Assembly: GCA_046302815.1 (NCBI GenBank)
Contig: JBKCHO010000082.1
Span: 1 to 21,664, forward strand
Reading direction: 5' to 3'
DNA: 21,664 nucleotides
Source of the DNA: JALRAP01 sp046302815
Lineage (GTDB): Bacteria > Bacteroidota > Bacteroidia > AKYH767-A > OLB10
The notes beneath the pieces are model-generated. The model ran no database searches and was not told where the DNA came from. It saw nothing but the letters and a program-made list of their open reading frames with translations. Shown piece by piece: positions 8,699 to 16,605 of this stretch. A program made the position numbers and the translations under genes. How positions within the stretch are numbered: position 1 is the stretch's first letter; each line of letters opens with the position of its first letter.

Positions 8699-9022
8699 AT
8701 TTAGGGGCTTTGAGGATAAAAAATCAGAGAGCTACTTTGTACAATATAGGATTTGTTTTGGTAAAATTATTAAGTTTAGTATATCTAACTCCTTGTTAAA
8801 AGGATTTCAATAAGATTTCAGAAAAGATGAGGAAGTTGGTTTTTCATAAGTTTAAAAATCATTTTTCATTGAGCAACTTGCCACCAAGGTATCAGGAAAA
8901 TATGCCTTAGGGCAACATATTGATCTGTGACAAAAAGATTTGCAGGGATGATGAATGTTTTATAAATTTCGGATCGCAGCAAGCACATCGTGCTGATGTT
9001 GTAATCCAAAACCTCTCTCCAA
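8699..9022. other. 324-bp intergenic region between divergent genes
   Basis: This AT-rich gap separates the divergent lipoprotein and amine oxidase genes and must hold promoters for both, but I found no clean TAnnTTTG box on either strand. Near misses are TAGGATTTG at about 8746 and TAAATTTCGG near 8962. A weak inverted repeat, AATATG at 8899-8904 and CATATT at 8916-8921, could form a small hairpin. Open frames here are short and lack family-like sequence, so I see no supported gene. Confidence 0.5.
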
Positions 9023-10654
9023 ATGGCACAAGCAAAATCACCGTTGTTGCGTATCATCCGCAAGGCATTTGCTCTCTCTGAAATCAGCCGACAACCAAAC
9101 GCTCCAGAAATGCACGAATTGATCTGCCAAGTGGATCAAGCCAGAACTGAATATAATCGCAGACGATTCATCGGAGACATTTCAAAGGCAGCCATGTTCA
9201 CAGGCCTTGCAGCCATGCTACCTGGTTGTACAAAGGATGATTTGATATCTGATACTCAAGAAACCTCTATGCGGAATCAAGGTCCACAACCTAGTATCGC
9301 AATTATCGGCGCTGGACTTGCGGGAATGAACTGCGCTTATCAGCTAAAAAAACGCGGCATATCTTCAACTATCTACGAAGGCTCAAACCGTACTGGTGGA
9401 AGAGTTCTTACTCGATCCAACTTTATTGCTCCAGGCACATACACCGAGTGTGGTGGAGAATTCATAGATACCGGGCACAAGCACATGCGAGATCTTGCAT
9501 CGGAATTTGGTTTGATGCTTCTGGATACCAACGACCCCTCTGAAGCAGGATACCTAAACGATACCTTCTTCATTGATGGCGTCCATTATACAGAGGCGCA
9601 GGTAATACAAGCTTTTGCGCCTTACGCTTCAATCATTGCAGGCGACATCCAATCACTACCTACCAACTTTACCTATAACAATTACACTCCAGCCGTACAA
9701 CAGTTCGATTCCATCAGCATCAGCCAATACTTCGATAGCATTGGAATGCCGAACTCCTTATTCCTTCGCAAGGGCTTGGAAGAGGCTTATCTTACCGAAT
9801 ACGGCAGGGAAGTGAATGATCAAACTGCCATCAATTTCCTATTCCTTTTCACCATCAACCCCGGAAACAGCAGTTATGACATATTCGGCTTGAGCGATGA
9901 GCGATTCAAGGTTATGGGAGGTAATCAGCAAATCACCGATGCGTTGGCAAATAATCTGCAGGGTCAAATCCAGTTGAACCGCAAACTCACACGGATTTCA
10001 TTTAATGCAAATGGTCAATATGTAATACGCTTCCAAGGCGGTCCCGTGGTCACAGCCGACATATGCGTTATTACCATTCCATTCACATTGCTCAGACAAG
10101 TAAACCTAACCGAGCTGAACCTTCCAGCCTGGAAAACCAACACTATCCAGAATCTAGGTTACGGATCTAATGCCAAACTGCTGCTTGGCTTCAACGGTAA
10201 AAAATGGCGCGACTATGGACACTCTGGTGGCATTTTCTCCAACGGAACTTCGATTCCATCTACCCAATTCATTCAAACCGGATGGGACAACACAAGACTG
10301 CAGCCCGGCTCCAATGGAGGGTATACCGTTTACCAAGGAGGTAACCAAGGTGCTAACCTGAGCTTATCGCAAACTCAAACCATGTTGAATCATTTGGATG
10401 CGATGTGGCCCGGCACCGCTGCTCAATACAATGGCAACTCCAAACTCATCCATTGGCCTTCACACCCTTGGTCGTTGGCTAGCTATGCCTGTTGGCGCGT
10501 TGGGCAAGTTACTACGATGATGGGAGCAGAGGGAGAAAAAGTGGGCAACCTCTATTTTGCAGGAGAGCATACCAGTTTATGGTTCCAGGGATATATGGAA
10601 GGAGCGGTAGAGACAGCTGATAAGGTTGCAAAAGAAATTGCCTTGTCCGTTTAA
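9023..10654 (+). CDS. Flavin monoamine oxidase family protein, predicted Tat-exported lipoprotein
   Basis: FAD-dependent amine or L-amino-acid oxidase: it would oxidise an amine to an imine, which hydrolyses to aldehyde or keto acid plus ammonia, with H2O2 formed if oxygen is the acceptor. The 543-residue protein has a 45-residue N-terminal extension, then a twin-arginine motif N45-RRRFIGD. A hydrophobic stretch and the lipobox LPGC (C69) follow, suggesting folded, FAD-loaded export by Tat and lipid anchoring. The FAD domain follows: IIGAGLAGMNCAYQL (GxGxxG G96-G98-G101), E119 after strand 2, and TGGRVLTR. The C-terminal FAD contact block is GNLYFAGEHTSLWFQGYMEGAVETA. No cysteine sits where monoamine oxidases A/B attach FAD covalently, so the flavin is probably non-covalent. 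The physiological substrate cannot be told. Confidence 0.85.
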   Translation: MAQAKSPLLRIIRKAFALSEISRQPNAPEMHELICQVDQARTEYNRRRFIGDISKAAMFTGLAAMLPGCTKDDLISDTQETSMRNQGPQPSIAIIGAGLAGMNCAYQLKKRGISSTIYEGSNRTGGRVLTRSNFIAPGTYTECGGEFIDTGHKHMRDLASEFGLMLLDTNDPSEAGYLNDTFFIDGVHYTEAQVIQAFAPYASIIAGDIQSLPTNFTYNNYTPAVQQFDSISISQYFDSIGMPNSLFLRKGLEEAYLTEYGREVNDQTAINFLFLFTINPGNSSYDIFGLSDERFKVMGGNQQITDALANNLQGQIQLNRKLTRISFNANGQYVIRFQGGPVVTADICVITIPFTLLRQVNLTELNLPAWKTNTIQNLGYGSNAKLLLGFNGKKWRDYGHSGGIFSNGTSIPSTQFIQTGWDNTRLQPGSNGGYTVYQGGNQGANLSLSQTQTMLNHLDAMWPGTAAQYNGNSKLIHWPSHPWSLASYACWRVGQVTTMMGAEGEKVGNLYFAGEHTSLWFQGYMEGAVETADKVAKEIALSV

Positions 10655-10679
10655 AAACACTTTGCATGACAAACTAAAG

Positions 10680-10698
10680 AAATTACATTTAGTAATTT
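10680..10698. repeat. Short perfect inverted repeat downstream of the amine oxidase gene
   Basis: AAATTAC and GTAATTT (7 bp each) are separated by 5 nt, 26 bp after the amine oxidase stop. The stem is AT-rich and is followed by a mixed sequence rather than a T-run, so it is a poor intrinsic terminator; it could be an operator. The rest of the 178-bp gap before the cyclase shows nothing definite. Confidence 0.3.
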
Positions 10699-10832
10699 GC
10701 AATTTGACTTTGCGAACCTTCACCAACCATGTTGGGCTCCTATTCCATGTTTTATGGCAGCCCGTATCCATTTAAAAATATAAAGAATCAAGATTGGTAT
10801 CTGAAATAAATTTAATTAGTCAGTAGGACCAA

Positions 10833-12029
10833 ATGGAAAATTATACTATAGAGGAAAGCCTAAAGTGGAGGTCTGACAGAGGAAAGCGCATCTCTGTTTA
10901 TGTGAAACTCACTGCTGTCCTAATGATAGTCGGTGGATGTATTTGGCCTTTTGTTCATCACTCCCCTTTGACAACGGCCTTGTCCATAGCCTTAATGGTG
11001 GTTCCCGGAATCATCATTCTGGTTCTACTCAAGAGCGAAAAAATAAATTTAGCAAGAATTCTCAGTTTTACATTTACCACAGGATATTTCCTGATTATTT
11101 GTTACTTATCTGCCGGGCTTAAAAATGAACCCGAAGAGAAACTGACTGTATATTTCTGGCTAGTAGTTTTAGCTACTGGATCTTATTTTTTTCTCTATGA
11201 TTTAAAAAGACCATTCCGGGATTTAGTACCTGCCACGCTACTTTTCTTATTCTTTCTTTTACACATGAATATTATCGGAACGCCCAATATCATTTACATC
11301 GAACCAGCAAAGCTGTATTACATTAACCGCTTCACACTTTTCATGTCTTTGACAACGCTTTTTTTAATAACAAGACAGTTTGTTTCTCAAATAATAAGTG
11401 CGGAAGAGTCGCTTACTAGGACGGCAGATGAGCTCGAATCACTCATTGGAAAAATGCTTCCTAAACCGATTGCTGAAAAATTACGAGCTGACAAAAAAAC
11501 CTTCGCAGAAAAATTCGACAGCTGTTCTGTGCTTTTCGCAGATGTGGTTGAATTTACTACCTGGTCAGAATCAAAAAAACCAGAGGAAGTTGCAAACCAA
11601 CTAAATCATATATTTTCACTATTCGACGATTTGATTGAAAAAAGAGGACTAACAAAAATTAAAACAATTGGCGATTGTTATATGGTGGCATCTGGCATCC
11701 CAACCATGAATATTGACCATGCGCACAATCTGGTTAATGTTGCTTTTGAGATGTTAAAAATTGCAGAATCCGATGGGGTATTCCAATTTCGAATTGGAAT
11801 AAATTCCGGACCCGTAGTGGCTGGTATAATCGGTAAAAATTCTTTTCTCTACGATATATGGGGTGATACCGTTAATACGGCTTCAAGGATGGAGAGCCAT
11901 GGATCCGCAGGCAAAATCAACATCAGCGAATCCACCATGGAGCTCGTAAAAAACGATTTTTCTTTTTCATCAAACGGGTTTTATACAACACGAAGCGGTA
12001 CCAAGGTGAGGATGTACACCGTGGATTAA
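10833..12029 (+). CDS. Six-TM class III adenylate cyclase
   Basis: Predicted membrane adenylate cyclase making cAMP from ATP, acting as a homodimer. The 398-residue protein has six hydrophobic segments (about 21-41, 46-66, 73-93, 105-122, 131-149, 166-186). A linker with KMLPKPIAEKLR (207-218), common ahead of bacterial cyclase domains, leads to one catalytic domain. Metal-binding aspartates are D237 (VLFADVVEFT) and D281 (KTIGDCYMV). K277 and D341 (FLYDIWGDTVN) are the Lys/Asp pair that selects adenine, and N348 and R352 in VNTASRM are the transition-state residues. All are present, so the protein should be active and make cAMP rather than cGMP. The layout equals one half of a mammalian membrane cyclase, as in mycobacterial Rv1625c. 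No cAMP receptor gene is in the window. Confidence 0.9.
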   Translation: MENYTIEESLKWRSDRGKRISVYVKLTAVLMIVGGCIWPFVHHSPLTTALSIALMVVPGIIILVLLKSEKINLARILSFTFTTGYFLIICYLSAGLKNEPEEKLTVYFWLVVLATGSYFFLYDLKRPFRDLVPATLLFLFFLLHMNIIGTPNIIYIEPAKLYYINRFTLFMSLTTLFLITRQFVSQIISAEESLTRTADELESLIGKMLPKPIAEKLRADKKTFAEKFDSCSVLFADVVEFTTWSESKKPEEVANQLNHIFSLFDDLIEKRGLTKIKTIGDCYMVASGIPTMNIDHAHNLVNVAFEMLKIAESDGVFQFRIGINSGPVVAGIIGKNSFLYDIWGDTVNTASRMESHGSAGKINISESTMELVKNDFSFSSNGFYTTRSGTKVRMYTVD

Positions 12030-12048
12030 CTGGTAGTTGTGGCTTTTT

Positions 12049-12069
12049 GCCTTGCCAAGGCGCATTTTT
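12049..12069 (+). terminator. Possible weak intrinsic terminator after the cyclase gene
   Basis: GCCTT and AAGGC form a 5-bp GC-rich stem with a GCC loop, 20 bp after the cyclase stop, followed by GCATTTTT. The stem is short and not directly adjoined to the T-run, so efficiency is doubtful. Confidence 0.35.
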
Positions 12070-12184
12070 AAGGGCTGTATTTCAGCTAATTGGCATTTTT
12101 TAGGGTGTTTTTTGTAGGTCGAAGTGGATTTGGTAACCCTTTCGTGCCGTCGTCGTAAACAAGGACAAATACATCATTATACCC

Positions 12185-13036
12185 ATGAAAAATCCAAATA
12201 TCAAACAACCCATCAACCTGATCATGTTCTTCGGTGCCCTTGCGGGAGATTATGGCTTGATGGTCTTAGCCTTTTACCTTGCCGCTGTGGGCGGATATAT
12301 TGCATATCCAATAAGCCTATTGTTACTTGGCATTGCCCAACATCGTTTATCGGTGCTTGGACATGAAGGCGTACACGGTCTTATTTCAAACAACCGTAAA
12401 GTAAATGACATTATAGGACAAGTATTTTGTTTTTGGCCACTATTGACCGACCTAACCAGTTATAGGCAATTCCACGGCGACCACCATAAACATCTCGGTA
12501 AGGATGGCAAAGATCCAGAACATAATATGAAGGGAGACCGTTATCATTTACCCATCACCAAGAAAAGATTATTCACCGATTTTATCGCAGATTGCTTTGG
12601 TGCCTCATTCAAAGAATTTGTACATACTATGCTCTATTTTGGGAAAAAAGACAATCCTATTTGGGCAGGGTCATTCATTATGATGAGCGCAGGACTATCA
12701 TGGTATTTCGGACATCCTGAATTCTTCATCTTATTCATGGTTTCGAAATTCACCACATTCTGGGCGGTATTTCGACTTAGAATCTACACTGAGCATACCG
12801 ATATTCCAGGAACACATCGTGTTTATTTAAATGCTTGGCAAAAATTCCTATTTTCTCCACACCACATAGGCATCCACTGGGAGCATCATAATTTCCCGGA
12901 GTATCCATTCTGGCAACTCCCAAAAGTCAGAAAAATGCATAGCGAAGAGCCTATTGTTACCTTCGGAGAACTATTGGAATTTCATGAAGAACAAAACCGC
13001 TCTAGGTCTGCAAATTCGGAGCAAGTGGCAGCATAA
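12185..13036 (+). CDS. Membrane fatty acid desaturase / hydroxylase family protein
   Basis: Integral-membrane diiron oxygenase of the fatty acid desaturase superfamily (283 residues). It uses O2 and electrons from a ferredoxin or cytochrome to desaturate or hydroxylate a lipid or carotenoid-like substrate. The three histidine boxes are complete: H60-EGV-H64, H97-GD-HH101 followed by H103, and H231-WE-HH235. An additional EHTD motif at 203-206 may supply a ligand. Hydrophobic segments lie at about 12-35, 38-56, 75-90 and 160-200, consistent with four membrane spans and His boxes on the cytoplasmic side. The HEGVHG and FHGDHHKHLGKDGKDPE forms do not let me choose between acyl desaturase and carotenoid hydroxylase or ketolase. 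Downstream is a strong bidirectional hairpin terminator. Confidence 0.8.
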   Translation: MKNPNIKQPINLIMFFGALAGDYGLMVLAFYLAAVGGYIAYPISLLLLGIAQHRLSVLGHEGVHGLISNNRKVNDIIGQVFCFWPLLTDLTSYRQFHGDHHKHLGKDGKDPEHNMKGDRYHLPITKKRLFTDFIADCFGASFKEFVHTMLYFGKKDNPIWAGSFIMMSAGLSWYFGHPEFFILFMVSKFTTFWAVFRLRIYTEHTDIPGTHRVYLNAWQKFLFSPHHIGIHWEHHNFPEYPFWQLPKVRKMHSEEPIVTFGELLEFHEEQNRSRSANSEQVAA

Positions 13037-13047
13037 ATAAAAACAAT

Positions 13048-13077
13048 AAAAAAGCACCTTGAAAAAGGTGCTTTTTT
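13048..13077. terminator. Bidirectional intrinsic terminator between convergent genes
   Basis: A perfect 13-bp stem (A-run plus GCACCTT pairing with AAGGTGC plus T-run) closes on a GAAA loop, 11 bp after the desaturase stop. The A-run/T-run flanks make it work in both directions, so it also serves the convergent DUF502 gene on the minus strand, which ends at 13092. Confidence 0.92.
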
Positions 13078-13091
13078 ATTTTACTGGCTTT

Positions 13092-13694
13092 TCAAATATC
13101 AGTCACTCCACCCGAAATGATGAACTTCATCATCTCCGTTCCATTCACATCTAACTCCTTAATGCTTGAGGAATCCACAATCACAAGTTGACCATTAAAC
13201 CCATAGGAGAACGGCAAGTACACCGCCATCTTTGTTTTCTCTATTCCCAATCGGGTCAGATTATCTTCTGTTACGAACCCGATACGCTGTATGACAGGAT
13301 TATTGTTCACCGTAACCAGAACAGGTTTGGTGAACCGTTTCTTTTCGCCAACAAAAGCTTCAACCAAATCCTTCATCGATGTGTAAATGACTTTGAGCAA
13401 TGGGGTTCGCTCGAGAAGCTTCTCCACCATACTGAAAACAGGGTTGGCCACTAAGGTGGAAGCGAAATAACCCAACAAAGTCACAACGATAAATAAGAAT
13501 AATATCCCAAAACCCGGAAGATCGAACTCAGCTACACCGGGAATATTGACAGGCACTTGCAAGGGGACTAGACTATCGACCCACAAAATTGCTTTGACAA
13601 TCACAACCAAGGTGACTGTTATGGGCACGGTAATGAGCAATCCTTGAAAAAAATAGTTGACCAACCGTTTGAAACCGCTTTTGTTCTTGCCCAT
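13092..13694 (-). CDS. DUF502 family membrane protein
   Basis: A 200-residue inner-membrane protein of the DUF502 family (PF04367), function unknown. Two membrane segments are clear: about 14-38 (FFQGLLITVPITVTLVVIVKAI) and 59-81 (LPGFGILFLFIVVTLLGYFAS). The family pattern LLERTPLLKVIYTSMKDLVEAF follows at about 93-114. A C-terminal soluble beta domain has VIQRIGFVTEDN, MAVYLPFSYGFNGQLVIV and MMKFIISGGV. It begins 25 bp after the purF stop on the same strand with no terminator or -7 box between, so it is probably cotranscribed with purF. It ends at the bidirectional terminator. Confidence 0.88.
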   Translation of the reverse strand: MGKNKSGFKRLVNYFFQGLLITVPITVTLVVIVKAILWVDSLVPLQVPVNIPGVAEFDLPGFGILFLFIVVTLLGYFASTLVANPVFSMVEKLLERTPLLKVIYTSMKDLVEAFVGEKKRFTKPVLVTVNNNPVIQRIGFVTEDNLTRLGIEKTKMAVYLPFSYGFNGQLVIVDSSSIKELDVNGTEMMKFIISGGVTDI

Positions 13695-13719
13695 TTTAAT
13701 TGGTTATTGCGTCATTTTA

Positions 13720-15621
13720 TCAATAAGCCCTGCCACTACGGCCCTCGATGTAATTAACGAAGGATCGACACACGACTTTGTTGCCGCCCGGAGTTGGATA
13801 ATCGCCCGAGAAATACCAATCCCCCGTATGATCAGGACAAGCAGCATGCAAATCTTCAATCTTCTGATAAACTATTTTGAGCTCTGCCTGTAGATCATCT
13901 GGACGGATCAGGTTGGCAATTTCATCCGATATCTCAACAGCTGAAAATGCGCGATAAATATCTTTAACAGGATTCAGCATTTCAGAGGTGGGCATCTTCA
14001 ATTGCTCCTTACAACGCTTGTACACATCATCTATCACCGATTGCTTTCCACTCTTCTTTAACAAGCTAATAGCAGCTTGAAATGCCACGAAGTCTCCCAA
14101 CCGAGCCATATCAATGCCGTAGCAATCCGGATAGCGGATTTGAGGCGCGGAGGAAACAATCACGATTTGCTTTGGACCCAAGCGATCTAGCATTCTCAAG
14201 ATGCTTTTTTTCAGAGTGGTGCCACGCACAATAGAATCGTCTATGACAACCAGGTTGTCAACTCCCCTATTCACGGTTCCATAAGTGATGTCGTAGACAT
14301 GAGCCACCAAATCATCGCGCTGCGCATCATCCGTGATGAATGTGCGCAACTTGGCATCCTTTATGGCAATTTTTTCAATGCGTGGCTTGATAGAGAGGAT
14401 GTGATCCAACTCTGATTCGCTCATTCCGGGACCGGCCTTCAGAATCTTTTTCTTCTTGACCTCACGCAAGTAGTCCTCCATGCCTTGCACCATTCCGTAA
14501 AATGCGGTCTCTGCTGTGTTAGGCACATACGAGAATACCGTATTCCTCAAGTCGTAGTCAACACACTCGAGAATGGATGGACAAACATTCCTACCAAGTG
14601 CTTTGCGCTCCTTGTAAATGTCGACATCGCTGCCGCGGGAGAAATAAATACGCTCGAAGGAACAAGAGCGTCGTGTCATCGGCTCGCGAAATGAAACCTC
14701 TTTCACCTCGCCATTCTTGCGGATGACCAAAGCCGAGCCCGGAGGAATCTCACGCATTTGCTCAACAGGAATATTGAAAGCGGTTTGCATGGCAGGCCTT
14801 TCGGATGCGACCACCACAACCTCGTCGTTCTGGAAGTACCAAGCCGGACGAATACCGCATGGGTCGCGCATCACGAATGCATCGCCATGGCCGAACATGC
14901 CGGCAATGGCATAACCGCCATCCCAGCTCTTCGCAGCTCTTGTCAAAATTCGTTGTATATCTAAGTTATTCGCAATAAGAGAAGTGATTTCCTTGTTAGA
15001 GTGTCCTTCTTTTTTGAATCGTTCGAAAAGGAATTCATTTTCTTCATCCAAAAAATGACCTACCTTTTCCAATACAGTAACCGTATCTGATTTCTCTTTG
15101 GGATGTTGTCCAAGCTCTAGCAGTTGCCCAAGCAATTCATCCACATTGGTAAGATTGAAGTTCCCTGCCAATACCAGATTACGCGTCATCCAATTGTTCT
15201 GTCGCAAAAAAGGATGACAACTTTCGATGTCATTCTTGCCATAAGTTCCATATCGAAGATGACCCAATAAAAGTTCTCCTGTAAAAGGCAGCTCACGCTT
15301 TAACCATTCGGTGTCATTGAATTTTTCTGGATAGCGCGACATGGCATCAGAAAATCTTCCATTGATGTTTCCAAAAATGTCGGCAATAGGTTGAGATGCA
15401 TTGCTTCGCTGTCGACTGATATAGGCCGTGCCAGGCTCCTGATTCAACTTGATGGAAGCCACACCTGCGCCATCTTGTCCACGGTTGTGTTGCTTCTCCA
15501 TCAACAGATAGAGCTTGTTCACACCATAAAAGGGCGTGCCGTATTTTTCCTTATAGTAAGAGAGTGGTTTAAGTAGACGAACAAGGGCAATTCCGCACTC
15601 GTGTTTTACCTGGTCGCTCAT
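13720..15621 (-). CDS. purF: Amidophosphoribosyltransferase, long form
   Basis: Catalyses the first committed step of purine synthesis, PRPP plus glutamine to phosphoribosylamine, in the cytoplasm. The N-terminal class II glutaminase has the nucleophile C9 in KHECGIALV, reached after removal of a short leader. It continues with QHNRGQDGAGVAS, GHLRYGTYG and NLVLAGNFNLTNVDEL. The phosphoribosyltransferase half has DPCGIRPAWYF, FERIYFSRGSD, VPNTAETA (366-373, where usual enzymes have VPDSGxPA), RTFI followed by a TDDAQRD segment, and the PRPP motif VVIDDSIVRGTT at 458-469. At 633 residues it is over 100 longer than classical PurF. Extra sequence lies between VPNTAETA and RTFI (a Lys-rich EVKKKKILKAG segment) and at the C-terminus (ACPDHTGDWYFSGDYPTPGG). 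Activity is likely since the signature residues are kept. A -7 box lies 18 bp upstream. Confidence 0.93.
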   Translation of the reverse strand: MSDQVKHECGIALVRLLKPLSYYKEKYGTPFYGVNKLYLLMEKQHNRGQDGAGVASIKLNQEPGTAYISRQRSNASQPIADIFGNINGRFSDAMSRYPEKFNDTEWLKRELPFTGELLLGHLRYGTYGKNDIESCHPFLRQNNWMTRNLVLAGNFNLTNVDELLGQLLELGQHPKEKSDTVTVLEKVGHFLDEENEFLFERFKKEGHSNKEITSLIANNLDIQRILTRAAKSWDGGYAIAGMFGHGDAFVMRDPCGIRPAWYFQNDEVVVVASERPAMQTAFNIPVEQMREIPPGSALVIRKNGEVKEVSFREPMTRRSCSFERIYFSRGSDVDIYKERKALGRNVCPSILECVDYDLRNTVFSYVPNTAETAFYGMVQGMEDYLREVKKKKILKAGPGMSESELDHILSIKPRIEKIAIKDAKLRTFITDDAQRDDLVAHVYDITYGTVNRGVDNLVVIDDSIVRGTTLKKSILRMLDRLGPKQIVIVSSAPQIRYPDCYGIDMARLGDFVAFQAAISLLKKSGKQSVIDDVYKRCKEQLKMPTSEMLNPVKDIYRAFSAVEISDEIANLIRPDDLQAELKIVYQKIEDLHAACPDHTGDWYFSGDYPTPGGNKVVCRSFVNYIEGRSGRAY

Positions 15622-15638
15622 GGCGGGGTTCTAAGATG

Positions 15639-15646
15639 CAAATATA
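15639..15646 (-). promoter_or_regulatory. purF: Bacteroidota -7 promoter box for purF
   Basis: The minus strand reads TATATTTG, matching TAnnTTTG, and ends 17 bp before the purF ATG. This is the same sequence and nearly the same spacing as at porZ. No canonical -33 TTG box at standard spacing was seen. Confidence 0.5.
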
Positions 15647-15709
15647 AGCAAAAGCGAGCAGCGTTCGTATCCTGCTGATAGTGAGAGGAAAGAGGTGTGA
15701 AACCGATCG

Positions 15710-16444
15710 CTACTCAAAGGTAACCATTTGGGCTGCAACCACTTTTTTGGTTTGCTTGTCTTGCACAAAAAATAGTAGACGCCTTCCAGCGGATTTGCCA
15801 ATGCGACGCGCAGGGATCCTGGCAACACCCTTGCTTGCTCCTATATTGGTCGTGTGGAAAAGCAAGGATACATTTTCGTTTCGCAAGGTCTTGCCTTTGT
15901 TATCCCCCGCCGTGACTTTAGTATCCATGGGCTTTTCCAATATCACCACATTCATGTAATAGGCGGATGGCTGCTTTTTCATTTTTTCAATGCCCGTTAA
16001 AGTATATCCGACATCCAAAGTGTCATCAAACAATTGGAAATTGACATTCAATGAAACTTGGCGCTGCATCCCTAATTGTTTATTCACCTCCTGCTTCACC
16101 TGATTGGAGGGGGTAGGAACTCCGTTTACAACGAAATAGGGCGTGTAAGTTTCTTTGTCCTTGGCAACAGATGAGTAATTCGTAAGCCTCCGTGTATGCT
16201 TCAGTGAACTGAATGGGTCCTTCCATCCGAAACGATTCCAAAAATCGACATGCAACGAAATGCAATAAACCCCATCCGCCGATTGCTTGTTCAATTCCGA
16301 CAATAGTTTGTCAGCCTCTGGGCAATTGATGTCGCCTTGGGAGGTGAAGAGTTCCACTACGGCGAATTTGTTTTGCGAAAAGGAATCAAATGGCAATGTT
16401 GCCATCAGCATAAAAACAAAAATGAAAACAATTTGACGCATCAT
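15710..16444 (-). CDS. DUF1223 thioredoxin-like exported protein lacking the first CxxC cysteine
   Basis: A 244-residue member of the DUF1223 family (PF06764), a thioredoxin-like fold of unknown role. The signal peptide (1-23) ends FSFS-type with likely cleavage S23/Q24, giving an N-terminal Gln. Family motifs are clear: FAVVELFTSQG at 27-37, CPEADKLLSEL, CISLHVDFWNRFGWKDPFS, and YTPYFVVNGVPTPS. In the family the active site normally reads GCSSCPPAD. Here it is GDINCPEAD, so the first cysteine is Asp38 and only C41 remains. A second non-family cysteine, C61, sits in the next strand. A monothiol or non-redox role is possible. The gene is 88 bp upstream of purF on the same strand, which has its own -7 box. 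Confidence 0.85.
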   Translation of the reverse strand: MMRQIVFIFVFMLMATLPFDSFSQNKFAVVELFTSQGDINCPEADKLLSELNKQSADGVYCISLHVDFWNRFGWKDPFSSLKHTRRLTNYSSVAKDKETYTPYFVVNGVPTPSNQVKQEVNKQLGMQRQVSLNVNFQLFDDTLDVGYTLTGIEKMKKQPSAYYMNVVILEKPMDTKVTAGDNKGKTLRNENVSLLFHTTNIGASKGVARIPARRIGKSAGRRLLFFVQDKQTKKVVAAQMVTFE

Positions 16445-16464
16445 GGAGTTGAATGAGTAGTGAA

Positions 16465-16485
16465 AAGTGACAGGTTACAAGTTTT
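16465..16485. repeat. Decayed copy of a 7-bp-period repeat
   Basis: Three consecutive heptads AAGTGAC, AGGTTAC and AAGTTTT resemble the units of the longer array at 19974-20015 read on its minus strand. It lies in the 161-bp gap between the ACMSD and DUF1223 genes. The rest of that gap shows no promoter box or gene. Confidence 0.4.
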
Positions 16486-16605
16486 ATCTCTTGGGTTTCA
16501 AATCTGAATTATTCTCATTGACTAATGCTATCTGCCAACCGCCACAGCCACTTGAACAAATTAAGAATAGTAAACCGATTATGCTTTTAATTGAGGTCAA
16601 GACAC

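Noticed and set aside
8899..8921. AATATG/CATATT hairpin as an operator or small RNA element
   Set aside because: Only 6 bp of AT-rich stem with a large asymmetric loop; no second copy near the other promoters.
8866..9063. 65-codon minus-strand open frame between the lipoprotein and amine oxidase genes
   Set aside because: No family-like sequence, no promoter, and it overlaps the amine oxidase start.
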